Both the position numbers and the translations under genes were made by a program. DNA of 64,000 nucleotides from Glaciimonas sp. Lineage in GTDB: Bacteria; Pseudomonadota; Gammaproteobacteria; Burkholderiales; Burkholderiaceae_D. The stretch covers positions 248,001-312,000 of the forward strand of contig JABBOV010000012.1 in assembly GCA_012927625.1 (NCBI GenBank). The letters run 5' to 3'. Positions within the stretch are counted from its first letter, which is position 1. Each line of letters opens with the position of its first letter. The notes beneath the pieces were generated by a model. That model worked only from the letters and a program-made list of their open reading frames with translations, was not told where the DNA came from and ran no database searches. This document shows positions 44,179-53,912 of the stretch, one piece after another.

Positions 44179-45837
44179 ATGTTTTCAAATATCAAAATTG
44201 GAGCCAGGCTGATGGCCGGGTTCATGCTAGTAGCCGCGATCAGTATCGTAGTGGGTGTCATCGGCATTTCGAATGCAAGCAAAATCAATGACAGGGCCGG
44301 GGCGATATATGCGCAGGACTTGCTCGGGCTATCCTACATCCAAGAAGCCAATATCAACCTGATTTATATCGGGCGCGATCGTTCGAATTACCTGCTTGCC
44401 ACTTCGCAGGAAGAACGACAGCAGCATCTGGCCTCAATAAACAAAAACCTTGCTACGCTAAAGGATTACCTTGAGAAGGCCAAGCCGTTATTTTTCTTAG
44501 CCAAAGCCAAGGAAACCTTTGTCACAGTCTCCAGTGTGCGGAAGGAGTACGAAAAAGAACTGCAGAATTCATTAAACCTCGCTGCCAACGAAAAATTGGG
44601 ACAGCACAGCGAAGCGCTGACTCAAGGGCTTGGCCGCGTGCGTGAAAAAGCCAATCAACTAGATGATCTGTTGACCGACCTGACCAAGATAAAAGAAGCA
44701 CGGGCCAAGGAGAAATCGGACGAAATCACTGCGATCTACGAGCAAGGCCGTACCGTAATGATGGCCACCATCGCGCTTGGTGTTTTGCTCGGTATCGGCC
44801 TCGGCTTCATCGCCAGTCGCAGCGTCACGGTGCCCCTGAACAAAGCGAAGGAAGCGGCAAACCGTCTGGCGGAAGGTGATTTGACGGTACGCATCGAGAG
44901 CAATACGAAGGATGAAACCGGCCAAATGCTGCAGTCGATGCAGACAATGATCAGTAAACTGTCGCAAGTAGTGACCGACGTCAACGCCGGTGCTCAGTCG
45001 TTGGCAAGCGCCTCGGCACAAGTCAGCGCCACCTCGCAATCGCTGTCGCAAGCCTCCAGCGAACAGGCCGCCAGCGTCGAGGAAACCAGCGCTTCACTCG
45101 AACAGATGACCGCGTCGATTGCGCAAAATACCGAGAATGCAAAAGTCACCGACGGCATGGCCAGTAAGGCAGCCAACGAAGCTGCCGAAGGCCGGGAATC
45201 AGTCAACGCTACAGTAGCGGCCATGAAACAGATCGCCAAGAAAATCGGCATCATCGACGATATTGCCTACCAAACCAACCTGCTGGCCCTGAATGCAGCG
45301 ATTGAAGCGGCGCGTGCCGGTGAACACGGCAAGGGCTTTGCGGTGGTGGCTGCCGAAGTGCGCAAACTAGCCGAGCGTAGCCAGGTAGCGGCGCAGGAAA
45401 TCGGTGAAGTAGCCAGCAGCAGCGTCGAATTGGCAGAAAAAGCCGGCAAGCTGCTGGGCGAGATAGTGCCGAGCATTCGCAAGACGTCCGATCTGGTGCA
45501 GGAAATCGCCGCCGCGTCGAACGAGCAGTCGTCCGGCGTGGGCCAGATCAATGCGGCAGTGATCCAGCTAAGTCAGACCACGCAACAGAACGCATCCAGT
45601 TCTGAAGAGCTGGCTGCCACCGCCGAAGAAATGAGCAGCCAGGCTGAGCAATTGCAGCAGACGATGGCATTCTTCAAGCTCGATAACACGATAAACACAA
45701 AAACTCTCGATTCTTCGACGCGCAAAAGTGCTGCCGGCGGCAAGATTGGCCAAAAAAGTAATGTCAAGGTTACAGTCGGCAAACTGGCGCTAGCACCCAA
45801 CGCCGATCTTGACGAAACGCAGTTCACCCGATTCTGA
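44179..45837 (+). CDS. Methyl-accepting chemotaxis protein, Tar-like topology
   Basis: A 552-residue receptor with a first membrane segment ([20 protein letters not shown]), a four-helix-bundle periplasmic domain (about 35-190), a second membrane segment ([20 protein letters not shown]), HAMP and a signalling domain with the conserved tip. It lacks a C-terminal CheR-tether pentapeptide. A 395-base tract (45214-45608) is identical to the other large receptor of this operon. Ligand unknown. Confidence 0.95.
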   Translation: MFSNIKIGARLMAGFMLVAAISIVVGVIGISNASKINDRAGAIYAQDLLGLSYIQEANINLIYIGRDRSNYLLATSQEERQQHLASINKNLATLKDYLEKAKPLFFLAKAKETFVTVSSVRKEYEKELQNSLNLAANEKLGQHSEALTQGLGRVREKANQLDDLLTDLTKIKEARAKEKSDEITAIYEQGRTVMMATIALGVLLGIGLGFIASRSVTVPLNKAKEAANRLAEGDLTVRIESNTKDETGQMLQSMQTMISKLSQVVTDVNAGAQSLASASAQVSATSQSLSQASSEQAASVEETSASLEQMTASIAQNTENAKVTDGMASKAANEAAEGRESVNATVAAMKQIAKKIGIIDDIAYQTNLLALNAAIEAARAGEHGKGFAVVAAEVRKLAERSQVAAQEIGEVASSSVELAEKAGKLLGEIVPSIRKTSDLVQEIAAASNEQSSGVGQINAAVIQLSQTTQQNASSSEELAATAEEMSSQAEQLQQTMAFFKLDNTINTKTLDSSTRKSAAGGKIGQKSNVKVTVGKLALAPNADLDETQFTRF

Positions 45838-45848
45838 AGGAGCCCGTC

Positions 45849-46406
45849 ATGCATGCACTGGTTCAGACAGAAAATAGGCCGATACCCGGTTCGGCAACGG
45901 CGCAAGCGGCAGCACTGGCCGGGCAAAAGCAGTACTTGACTTTTATGCTCGGCGGAGAAACGTTCGCGATCAGCATTTTGGGAATCAAGGAAATCATCCA
46001 GTATCCCGGGCTGACCGAGGTGCCAATGATGCCGAAATGCATCTGCGGCGTGATTAACCTGCGCGGTGCGGTAGTGCCGGTGATGGATTTGTCGGTCCGC
46101 TTTGGCAAACCGGCCCACGTTGTCACCAAGCGTACCTGTATTGTCATCGTCGAGGTGGAGACCGAAGACGAACGGCAGGATATGGGTGTGGTGGTCGATG
46201 CAGTTAATGCTGTGCTGGAGATCCCTTCTTCCGAGATCGAACCGGCACCGGCGTTCGGTGCCAGAATCCACACCGATTTTATTGAAGGCATGGGCAAGAT
46301 CAACGGCAAGTTCGTGATTTTGCTCAACGTCAACCGAGTGCTGTCGATCGAAGAGATCGGCACACTAGGTCAGATCGGTAACGCAACACAGCTGTTGCCA
46401 GCCTAA
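45849..46406 (+). CDS. cheW: Chemotaxis coupling protein CheW, copy 1
   Basis: A 185-residue CheW that links receptors to CheA. The core reads YLTFMLGGETFAISILGIKE, VPMMPKCICGVINLRGAVVPV and DAVNAVLEIPSSEIEPAPAFG. It is highly similar to the CheW encoded at 48489; each follows one large receptor gene, so a receptor-cheW pair was duplicated in tandem. Confidence 0.97.
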   Translation: MHALVQTENRPIPGSATAQAAALAGQKQYLTFMLGGETFAISILGIKEIIQYPGLTEVPMMPKCICGVINLRGAVVPVMDLSVRFGKPAHVVTKRTCIVIVEVETEDERQDMGVVVDAVNAVLEIPSSEIEPAPAFGARIHTDFIEGMGKINGKFVILLNVNRVLSIEEIGTLGQIGNATQLLPA

Positions 46407-46560
46407 TTTGTTTCATTTGGCCGGACACAGGTACCACTACATTAATCTGCGCGCTCGGGTGCAGCCATAGCAAACCACCCGTATTCATCAGTGACGAAAA
46501 TTGCTATTTTTGCTGCATAAGAATTCTATTTTTAGTGTTAACAATTAGGGAACAACAATC

Positions 46561-48477
46561 ATGCTGGCGAATATGAAAATCGGAACTCGAATGACAGCTG
46601 GCTTTTCCGCTGTCCTGCTATTAATGATTGCCCTAGCCGCCATCGGCATCAGCAGCATGACGTCGATCCAGGGGCGCCTGAATGATATCGTCAGCAACAA
46701 TATATACAAAACCAAAATTATCAACGAGATGTCCACGTCGCTGCGCATTGTCACCGAATCGCAGCGAACGGCAATGTTGCTCAAAGACCCGGCGGCTATC
46801 GCCATAGAACATAAAAAATTTGAGCTGGGTCGCCAGCAATACAACGCATCCTATGAAGCTTTGCTAAAGACGCCAGGCAACGAAAAAGTCCAGGCGCTAA
46901 GGATAAGACTCAAGGACGCTGCGACCAACACACGGCCCCTGAACGATAAGACATTGGAGCTGATGGCTGCCGGAAACATAGACGCAGCAGTGAGTGTATT
47001 GGTGGAAAAGGCAGCGCCGGCGGTCCAGAAATGGCAGGATATCTTAGCTGAAGCGTTGGCAATACAAGAAGAAAGCACCAAAGTCGAATTCACCGCAGCG
47101 CAACAGGAATATGCGAGCGCGCACACGCTAATGCTGACGTTGGCTGGTATCGCACTGGTATTAGGCGCGCTTATAGCGGTGTTCCTGACGCGGGGTATCA
47201 CACATCCGTTAAGTCAGGCGGTAGAAGTTGCAAACCGTCTGTCCAACGGCGATCTGACCGGCAAAATAGAATCGACTGCCAAGGATGAAACCGGACAAAT
47301 GTTGCAAGCGATGCGCAACATGGTTCTCAAGTTGACCCAAGTCATCGAAGGCCAGAAGAGCCTGGTGGAAGCGGCCAACCACGGTAATTTTGCGGCGCGC
47401 ATTGACCTTAACGGATTGCAGGGCTTCCAGAAAAAAATGGGGGAGGATCTGAATCAGCTGGTAACGATCACCGGCGCCAGCATAAACGACGTGGTGCGTG
47501 TCATGGGCGCCATATCAGAAGGCGATCTGACCCAAAAAATCGACAAGCCGTATGAAGGCGCGTTCGGCAATCTCAAGGAATACACCAACAATACAGTGCA
47601 CAAACTATCGCAAGTGGTCTCTGACGTCAACGCCGGTGCCCAGGCACTCGCCAGCGCCACTGAAGAAATCAGCGCCACCTCGCAATCGTTGTCGCAGGCT
47701 ACCAGCGAACAGGCTGCCAGCATCGAAGAAACCAGCGCGTCAATCGAGCAGATGAGTGCGTCGATTGCACAAAACGCTGAAAATGCCAAGGTCACCGACA
47801 GCATGGCCAGCAAGGCGGCCAACGAAGCAGCCGAAGGCGGCGAATCGGTCAACGCCACGGTAGCGGCCATGAAACAGATCGCCAAGAAAATCGGCATCAT
47901 CGACGATATTGCCTACCAAACCAACCTGCTGGCCCTGAATGCAGCGATTGAAGCGGCGCGTGCCGGTGAACACGGCAAGGGCTTTGCGGTGGTGGCTGCC
48001 GAAGTGCGCAAACTAGCCGAGCGTAGCCAGGTAGCGGCGCAGGAAATCGGTGAAGTAGCCAGCAGCAGCGTCGAATTGGCAGAAAAAGCCGGCAAGCTGC
48101 TGGGCGAGATAGTGCCGAGCATTCGCAAGACGTCCGATCTGGTGCAGGAAATCGCCGCCGCGTCGAACGAGCAGTCGTCCGGCGTGGGCCAGATCAATGC
48201 GGCAGTGATCCAGCTAAGTCAGACCACGCAACAGAACGCATCCAGTTCTGAAGAACTTGCTGCCACCGCCGAAGAAATGAGCAACCAGGCTGAGCAATTA
48301 CAACAGACGATGGCATTCTTCAAACTCAGCAGCACAGGCAACGCGAAAAACTCTGGATTTTCGACACGCGCTAGTGGCAAACCGAGTGCGATTAGACAGA
48401 GCAGCGTCAAAGCTAGCGACAATCTGGCTCTGACGCTCAGCACCGAGGTGGACGAATCCCAGTTCACCAAGTTCTAA
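46561..48477 (+). CDS. Methyl-accepting chemotaxis protein with double HAMP-like linker
   Basis: A 638-residue receptor. The first membrane segment, a four-helix periplasmic domain (about 35-195) and the second membrane segment ([20 protein letters not shown]) are followed by HAMP. A second HAMP-like segment ([19 protein letters not shown] through [14 protein letters not shown]) accounts for about 85 extra residues compared with the preceding receptor. The signalling domain is nearly the same as in that receptor. Ligand unknown. Confidence 0.95.
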   Translation: MLANMKIGTRMTAGFSAVLLLMIALAAIGISSMTSIQGRLNDIVSNNIYKTKIINEMSTSLRIVTESQRTAMLLKDPAAIAIEHKKFELGRQQYNASYEALLKTPGNEKVQALRIRLKDAATNTRPLNDKTLELMAAGNIDAAVSVLVEKAAPAVQKWQDILAEALAIQEESTKVEFTAAQQEYASAHTLMLTLAGIALVLGALIAVFLTRGITHPLSQAVEVANRLSNGDLTGKIESTAKDETGQMLQAMRNMVLKLTQVIEGQKSLVEAANHGNFAARIDLNGLQGFQKKMGEDLNQLVTITGASINDVVRVMGAISEGDLTQKIDKPYEGAFGNLKEYTNNTVHKLSQVVSDVNAGAQALASATEEISATSQSLSQATSEQAASIEETSASIEQMSASIAQNAENAKVTDSMASKAANEAAEGGESVNATVAAMKQIAKKIGIIDDIAYQTNLLALNAAIEAARAGEHGKGFAVVAAEVRKLAERSQVAAQEIGEVASSSVELAEKAGKLLGEIVPSIRKTSDLVQEIAAASNEQSSGVGQINAAVIQLSQTTQQNASSSEELAATAEEMSNQAEQLQQTMAFFKLSSTGNAKNSGFSTRASGKPSAIRQSSVKASDNLALTLSTEVDESQFTKF

Positions 48478-48488
48478 ATAGGCTCGTC

Positions 48489-49052
48489 ATGAAAGCACTG
48501 GTTAAAGCAGGAAATAAAGCGCTGGCCACTTCGTCCGTGGCGCAAGCAATGGCGGAGCAAAAGCAGTACCTGACTTTTATGCTCGGCGGAGAAACGTTCG
48601 CGGTCAGTATTTTAGGGATCAAGGAAATCATTCCGTACGCCGGGCTAACCGAGGTGCCGATGATGCCGAAATGCATTTGCGGTGTGATCAACCTGCGCGG
48701 CGCAGTAGTGCCGGTGATGGATTTGTCGGTCCGCTTTGGCAAACCGGCCCGCGCCGTCACCAAGCGCACTTGCATCGTCATCGTCGAGCTTGATGGCGGG
48801 ACCGAGGAGGGGCGGCAGGATATGGATATGGGCGTGGTAGTTGACGCCGTTAATGCGGTGCTGGAAATCCCCTCTTCCGAGATCGAGCCGGCGCCGGCGT
48901 TCGGCGCCAGAATTCACACCGACTTCATTGAAGGCATGGGCAAGGTCAACGGTAAGTTCGTGATTCTGCTCAATGTCAACCGGGTGCTGTCGATCGATGA
49001 GATCGGCGCACTGGCTCAGGCCGATGACGCGACGCCGCTGCTGCCAGCTTAA
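48489..49052 (+). CDS. cheW: Chemotaxis coupling protein CheW, copy 2
   Basis: A 187-residue CheW paralogue, differing from copy 1 mainly in the N-terminal 20 residues and in a DGGTEEGRQDMDMG loop. Same core motifs. It may let each receptor couple to CheA with its own adaptor. Confidence 0.97.
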   Translation: MKALVKAGNKALATSSVAQAMAEQKQYLTFMLGGETFAVSILGIKEIIPYAGLTEVPMMPKCICGVINLRGAVVPVMDLSVRFGKPARAVTKRTCIVIVELDGGTEEGRQDMDMGVVVDAVNAVLEIPSSEIEPAPAFGARIHTDFIEGMGKVNGKFVILLNVNRVLSIDEIGALAQADDATPLLPA

Positions 49053-49056
49053 TCTG

Positions 49057-49863
49057 ATGAACTTGCTTTCTATTACCGATCAGGAGTTTACCCAGTTCCA
49101 GCGTTTCATCTTTGAAGCAGCCGGCATCAGCCTGTCGTCATCGAAAAAAGCACTGGTTAGCGGGCGCTTGGCCAAGCGCTTGCAGTATTGCCAGATCGGC
49201 AGTTACGGTGCTTATTTCAAACTGCTGACGAGCGGGCAGGTACCGGATGAGGTACAGGCTGCGGTCGATTTACTAACCACCAACGAAACCTATTTTTTTC
49301 GTGAGGCTAGCCACTTTGATTTTTTGCGGGAACAGGCGTTGGCCGCAACCAAACGCCCTCAACTCTTTCGCGTATGGAGTGCCGCGAGCTCGACCGGCGA
49401 AGAAGCCTATAGCATCGCGATGGTGCTGGCCGATTGTCTGGAAAACAGACCCTGGGAAGTGATCGGCTCCGACATCAGCAGCCGCGTGCTGCAAGGTGCG
49501 TGTTCCGGCCACTATTCGCTACAACGGACCAGAGATATTCCGATTTCTTATCTTCGGCGCTTTTGCCTGAAAGGCATCGGCGTGCAACAAGACACGCTGC
49601 TAATCGAGCGTAGCTTACGCAACAAAGTACGCTTCATCCAGGTCAACCTGAATGCGGCATTACCTGAACTAGGCTTGTTCGATGTGATTTTCTTGCGCAA
49701 TGTAATGATCTATTTTAATGACGAAACCAAACGCCAAGTAGTGGCGCGGGTGCTATCGCTGTTGAAGCCAGGCGGATTTTTTTGCGTCGGCCATTCGGAA
49801 AGCCTGAACGAAATTACCAATACCGTGCAAATGCTGTCGCCTTCCATCTATCGCAAGCCTTAG
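49057..49863 (+). CDS. cheR: Chemotaxis methyltransferase CheR
   Basis: A 268-residue SAM-dependent glutamate O-methyltransferase acting on receptors. The N-terminal domain is all-alpha; the catalytic domain has TTNETYFFRE, FRVWSAASSTGEEAYSIAM, VIGSDISSRVL and FLRNVMIYFN. The start at MNLLSITD gives the usual length; the longer frame runs inside cheW. It opposes CheB. Confidence 0.97.
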   Translation: MNLLSITDQEFTQFQRFIFEAAGISLSSSKKALVSGRLAKRLQYCQIGSYGAYFKLLTSGQVPDEVQAAVDLLTTNETYFFREASHFDFLREQALAATKRPQLFRVWSAASSTGEEAYSIAMVLADCLENRPWEVIGSDISSRVLQGACSGHYSLQRTRDIPISYLRRFCLKGIGVQQDTLLIERSLRNKVRFIQVNLNAALPELGLFDVIFLRNVMIYFNDETKRQVVARVLSLLKPGGFFCVGHSESLNEITNTVQMLSPSIYRKP

Positions 49864-49867
49864 ACTC

Positions 49868-50392
49868 ATGCACCAAACCACCGCTAATAACCTGACCGAA
49901 GTTTTTCTGCAACCTGGCGAACACTTCATCGGCGACGCCAGCTACAAGATTCGCACACTACTCGGTTCCTGCGTATCGATCACACTCTGGCATCCACGAT
50001 ACCGGATCGGAGCAATGTCCCATTTTCTGCTACCCAGCCGCAGCACTGCTTTCGGCAGTGGGCTTGATGGGCGCTATGGCGAGGATGTCATGCTTATGAT
50101 GCTGCAGGAACTGGCCCATGTTAACGTAAAGCCTGCCGAATGCGTCGGCAAGATTTTTGGCGGCGGCAACATGTTTCCCGGGCAAACCCGAGTCGATGCC
50201 CGCAATGTCGGCAAAAAAAATGGCGAAGCTGCGCGTTTGCTGCTGCACTCGCACCGGATACCGATTGCTTCCGAAAGCCTGTTCGGGATCGGTCACCGAC
50301 AGATTATTTTTAATGTCAGCAATGGTGACGTCTGGGCGCGCCAGGTCAAGCTGACCGGTTCGCCTCTGACGCCAGAGGAACAGACGGCATGA
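49868..50392 (+). CDS. cheD: Receptor glutamine deamidase CheD
   Basis: A 174-residue CheD. The catalytic Cys35 and His52 are seen in [10 protein letters not shown] and GAMSHFLLP, with the 17-residue spacing known for this family. It deamidates receptor glutamines before methylation. Overlaps the cheB start (ATGA). Confidence 0.96.
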   Translation: MHQTTANNLTEVFLQPGEHFIGDASYKIRTLLGSCVSITLWHPRYRIGAMSHFLLPSRSTAFGSGLDGRYGEDVMLMMLQELAHVNVKPAECVGKIFGGGNMFPGQTRVDARNVGKKNGEAARLLLHSHRIPIASESLFGIGHRQIIFNVSNGDVWARQVKLTGSPLTPEEQTA

Positions 50393-51456
50393 GCTGTATC
50401 AAAGTAATGGTGGTGGACGATTCAGCGGTGGTGCGCCAAGTAGTCAGCGGTCTGCTCGCGGCAGACCCGGAGATTGAAGTTATCAGCGCGGTGGCCGACC
50501 CGCTACTGGCGATGGTGCGCATGCAAAACCAGTGGCCGGACGTGATTGTGCTCGACATTGAAATGCCGCGCATGGATGGCATCACTTTCCTGAAGAAAAT
50601 TATGCATGAGCGGCCGACGCCGGTCGTGATCTGTTCCACGCTGGCCGAGACCGGCACAAAAACTGCGATTGAGGCGCTGGCCGCCGGTGCGGTCGCGATC
50701 ATCACCAAACCCAAGCTCGGGATCAAGCAGTTCCTGAACGATAGCTCGAATGACCTGATTACGACCGTGAAAACGGCGGCGCGCGCTAATGTGAAGCGGC
50801 TGATGATCATCGAAAAATACACTGCCGATGTCATTTTGCTACCGGCCGGTAGCCACGGTGCGATGATCCAGACCACCGAGCGGGTGGTGGCCATCGGCAC
50901 TTCGACCGGCGGTACACAGGCGCTCGAAAAAGTACTGGTGACGCTCCCCCAGGTATCGCCCGGAATTGTTATCGTGCAGCACATGCCGGAGAAATTCACC
51001 GCCGATTTTGCCGCTCGGCTAAATACACTGTGCCAGATCGTCGTCAAGGAAGCGCAGCACAATGATCGCGTGATCCAGGGTCAGGCGTTGATCGCGCCGG
51101 GCGGCAAGCACATGCTATTACGGCGCAACGGTGCCCAGTATTTTGTTGAAGTCATCGATGGGCCGTTGGTCAACCGGCACCGGCCGTCGGTCGATGTGCT
51201 GTTCCGCTCGGTGGCGAAATGCGCTGGTGCCAACGCGCTAGGCGTAATTATGACGGGCATGGGTGACGACGGGGCTGCTGGACTGCTGGAGATGCGCAAA
51301 GTCGGTGCCCGCACCATTGCCCAAGACGAAGAAAGCTGCGTTGTGTACGGAATGCCGAAAGAAGCCGTCAAGCGCGGCGCGGTCGAAAAAACCGTACCGC
51401 TGAACGCGATCGGACGCGAGATACTGCAGCAACTGTATGGTGCGGTTGCAGGATAA
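50389..51456 (+). CDS. cheB: Chemotaxis methylesterase CheB
   Basis: A 355-residue receiver plus methylesterase protein. The phosphorylation site is Asp56 ([11 protein letters not shown]). The esterase triad is seen as Ser in GTSTGGTQ, His in [13 protein letters not shown] and Asp in [10 protein letters not shown]. It demethylates receptors when phosphorylated by CheA. Last gene of the operon. Confidence 0.97.
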   Translation: MSCIKVMVVDDSAVVRQVVSGLLAADPEIEVISAVADPLLAMVRMQNQWPDVIVLDIEMPRMDGITFLKKIMHERPTPVVICSTLAETGTKTAIEALAAGAVAIITKPKLGIKQFLNDSSNDLITTVKTAARANVKRLMIIEKYTADVILLPAGSHGAMIQTTERVVAIGTSTGGTQALEKVLVTLPQVSPGIVIVQHMPEKFTADFAARLNTLCQIVVKEAQHNDRVIQGQALIAPGGKHMLLRRNGAQYFVEVIDGPLVNRHRPSVDVLFRSVAKCAGANALGVIMTGMGDDGAAGLLEMRKVGARTIAQDEESCVVYGMPKEAVKRGAVEKTVPLNAIGREILQQLYGAVAG

Positions 51457-51478
51457 GATTGCTAGTATCACGGCAGGC

Positions 51479-51499
51479 GGCGAGCAATACGGGCTCGCC
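51479..51499 (+). terminator. Hairpin after cheB
   Basis: GGCGAGC-N7-GCTCGCC between the convergent cheB and H1-like genes. Only a short TT follows, so termination is probable but not certain. Confidence 0.5.
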
Positions 51500-51515
51500 T
51501 TGCTGCAAAGTTGAA

Positions 51516-52103
51516 TTACTTGTCTTTCTTCGGGCGACCTGCTTTCAAAGGCATCAGGCCAGCCAATGCGCTCTGCAATTGAGCCACACTTAGCTTATCG
51601 ACCAGCGCCACACCAATGCGCAACAATTCGCTTTTTTTGACATTAAAACCAGCTTTGAGCGATGTTTTTTTGACTTTGCCCAAAACGGCGAACTCATCTT
51701 CCGGCATGGTGAAGCTATCTCTGACCAGCTTGGCTTTTTTGGCTTTTTCCTTGACGGCGGCAACTGGCTTGACTACCACTGGCTTGACTGCGGCTGGTTT
51801 AGCTGCGGCTGGTTTAGCTACGGCCGGTTTGGCTGCGGCAGGACGTTTGACTGCAGGTGCGGCAGCCTTCGCCACCGTGTTTCTGACGACCTTGGTGGCC
51901 GCAGCCGGTTTTACGGCCGGCTTTACGGCCATTTTTTTAGCGACAGGCGCATTGCCAACGCGCGTCACTTTGGTCGCCGCATCGATCCTGGACGGCGACG
52001 CTGCCACAGTCGCACCAGTCGCCGCCTTGACTACGACTGGTGCCGTTTTTTCTGCAACAGCGGATGCAACGTTCTCAGATTTTGGTACAGGATTTTTGTT
52101 CAT
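51516..52103 (-). CDS. Histone H1-like/AlgP-type Ala-Lys-Pro-rich protein
   Basis: A 195-residue basic protein. The first 125 residues are low complexity with KPAAAKPA/VKPVV-type repeats, like bacterial histone H1-like and AlgP proteins; the last 70 (DSFTMPEDEFAVLGKVKKTS onward to GRPKKDK) form a compact predicted domain. It probably binds DNA through the Lys-rich tail. The repeats make the length variable between strains. Single gene facing cheB. Confidence 0.82.
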   Translation of the reverse strand: MNKNPVPKSENVASAVAEKTAPVVVKAATGATVAASPSRIDAATKVTRVGNAPVAKKMAVKPAVKPAAATKVVRNTVAKAAAPAVKRPAAAKPAVAKPAAAKPAAVKPVVVKPVAAVKEKAKKAKLVRDSFTMPEDEFAVLGKVKKTSLKAGFNVKKSELLRIGVALVDKLSVAQLQSALAGLMPLKAGRPKKDK

Positions 52104-52231
52104 TTTTACACTCCAATAAATAGTATAAATAATATATAAAATTAAATGGGATTATGCAAGTACTAAATTACGCCACAGCCGTCACATTGGAGCGCCGTGG
52201 AGATAAGGGTGCTGGCGCTAAAAGTCATGCT

Positions 52232-53689
52232 TCAGGCAGTGCGCTTGATAACGAAGTCGACATCGACATCTTCCCAGCAATCGATTTCCTTTTCCATCCA
52301 GTAAGAAATAGTCGGATGGCTCGCAACCCAGTCACGGCTCAAATCCAGTTCGATCCGGTTTTTCATCTTTAAGCGCAGGCTGCTCACATCCAAATCGATG
52401 CGCGAATGCATGAATATGACCGCCAAACGTAACGCCAATATGGCCTTAGCTGAATCTGGATTGGATAAAACGTCACTAACTTTACGCAGGTTGCCCTTTT
52501 GCGCCAGGATCAGGCGGCTCATCAGCTTTTGCTCCCGAGTCGTAAAACCGGGCAAATCAGCATGCTCGATCAGGTAAGCACCGTGCTTGTGGTAATCGGT
52601 CTGCGACACCGCCAAGCCCACCTCATGCAGCAGTGCGCTCCAGTAGAGTTGCTTGCCAAGAGCGTCAGAGCTCGGCTTTAGTTGCCGGTACAGGGCGGCG
52701 GCAATAGCAGCGACGCTGTTGGCGCGCTTTTCCACCACATGGAAGCGTTGCAGGCAATCGCGCACAGTTTGTTCGCGTCGGTCGCGCCGAGTGGAGCGCA
52801 AATACAAATCCCACATGACACCCATGCGCAGGCCAGCCGCAATCGGCCGCATGCTGGAAATGCCAAGTTCCTGAATCACGCCGATCAAAATCGACAATCC
52901 ACCTACCAGCACTGCCGCGCGCTCCGGTTTCAAGCCGATCAGATCGATCTTATCAACGCTGCCAAAAGCAATCAGATGCCGTCGGAGAGCATCCAGATTA
53001 GCGTGCGATAGCGCGCCATCGCCAAGGCCATTCTTCAGAATCGCATCCGAAATCGCCCGCATGGTACCGGAAGAACCGTAGGCGATCGACCAGTTGTCGG
53101 GATGATAGGGCGGTGCCGCATCTTCAAAATGACTTCGTGCAGAAAGTATTGCAGCATCGAAAGTCACAGCATCGATGCGGCCGCTAGGAAAAAATATCAG
53201 ACTTTGCTTGGCGGTACCGATGCCGAATGACTCGACATGCTCGATGTCGGGGCCGCGTCCCAAAATCAGTTCGGTGGAGCCACCGCCGATGTCAAGCACT
53301 AACCGTCGCTCATTGGCGAGGGCCACCGAACACGCGACGCCCATGTAAATCAGGCGCCCTTCTTCTTCACCCGAAATAATCTCGATCGGATACCCGATCG
53401 CCTGTTCCGCCAGCGGTAAAAAATCGGTCGCATTTCTGGCGATCCGAAAAGTATTGGTCGCTACCACCCGAACCGCATGCAGCGGAAAAGCTGCCAATAC
53501 GGTGCTAAAACGACGCAGAGTTTCTATCGCGCCCTGCATCGCTTGCGCGGTCAAAAAGCCATTCTGATCCAGGCCGGCGGCGAAGCGAATCGCCTCCCGC
53601 GAACTCTTGACTACGCGTATTGTCTCGCCGTCATGTACACCGATATGCAAACGAAAACTATTTGAACCTAAATCTACTGCAGCAAACAT
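52232..53689 (-). CDS. ppx: Exopolyphosphatase
   Basis: A 485-residue Ppx/GppA-family protein of the actin-like ATPase fold. The phosphate-1 loop is AAVDLGSNSFRLHI, the catalytic Glu segment is EIISGEEEGRLIYMG, and phosphate-2 is VLDIGGGSTELILG. The HD-like C-terminal region includes LLHEVGLAVSQTDYHKHGAY. It degrades polyphosphate made by Ppk; a GppA-like pppGpp phosphatase activity is possible. It is separated from ppk by 14 kb but has a Pho-box-like repeat upstream. Confidence 0.93.
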   Translation of the reverse strand: MFAAVDLGSNSFRLHIGVHDGETIRVVKSSREAIRFAAGLDQNGFLTAQAMQGAIETLRRFSTVLAAFPLHAVRVVATNTFRIARNATDFLPLAEQAIGYPIEIISGEEEGRLIYMGVACSVALANERRLVLDIGGGSTELILGRGPDIEHVESFGIGTAKQSLIFFPSGRIDAVTFDAAILSARSHFEDAAPPYHPDNWSIAYGSSGTMRAISDAILKNGLGDGALSHANLDALRRHLIAFGSVDKIDLIGLKPERAAVLVGGLSILIGVIQELGISSMRPIAAGLRMGVMWDLYLRSTRRDRREQTVRDCLQRFHVVEKRANSVAAIAAALYRQLKPSSDALGKQLYWSALLHEVGLAVSQTDYHKHGAYLIEHADLPGFTTREQKLMSRLILAQKGNLRKVSDVLSNPDSAKAILALRLAVIFMHSRIDLDVSSLRLKMKNRIELDLSRDWVASHPTISYWMEKEIDCWEDVDVDFVIKRTA

Positions 53690-53816
53690 GCAACCCTCTC
53701 GTATTCAATCGCGTACCGAACCCGAACCAAAGCCAAACAGGTCGCAAATGCAAAGGCCGTGTTTTAGAGAAAGCGGGATTGCAGTGGGATTTTCGTGAAA
53801 TAAAGCGTCAATATAC

Positions 53817-53838
53817 AGCGATAGTCGAGACTATCGCT
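53817..53838. promoter_or_regulatory. 22-bp palindrome upstream of ppx
   Basis: AGCGATAGTC-GA-GACTATCGCT, a perfect 10-bp inverted repeat 128 bases before the ppx start. It has no T-tract, so an operator is more likely than a terminator. Confidence 0.5.
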
Positions 53839-53858
53839 CACACTATTCACTGTAGTCG

Positions 53859-53880
53859 CACCGTATGACGATTTGATGAC
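53859..53880 (-). promoter_or_regulatory. Pho-box-like repeat upstream of ppx
   Basis: Minus strand GTCATCAAATC and GTCATACGGTG, two 11-base units with perfect GTCAT starts, 170 bases before ppx. The distance is large, so the promoter would have to lie between. Confidence 0.45.
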
Positions 53881-53912
53881 AATTGAGCTGCACTGTCTGA
53901 AAATTTACCTGA

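Noticed and set aside
45267-48197. Identical 94-codon leftward frames inside both receptor genes
   Set aside because: They are antisense shadows of the identical signalling domains.
51780-51960. Tandem repeats as a CRISPR-like array
   Set aside because: They are imperfect in-frame KPAAAKPA-type codon repeats of the H1-like protein, without unique spacers.
52154-52372. Rightward 72-codon frame at the end of ppx
   Set aside because: Antisense to conserved ppx C-terminal codons; no independent support.
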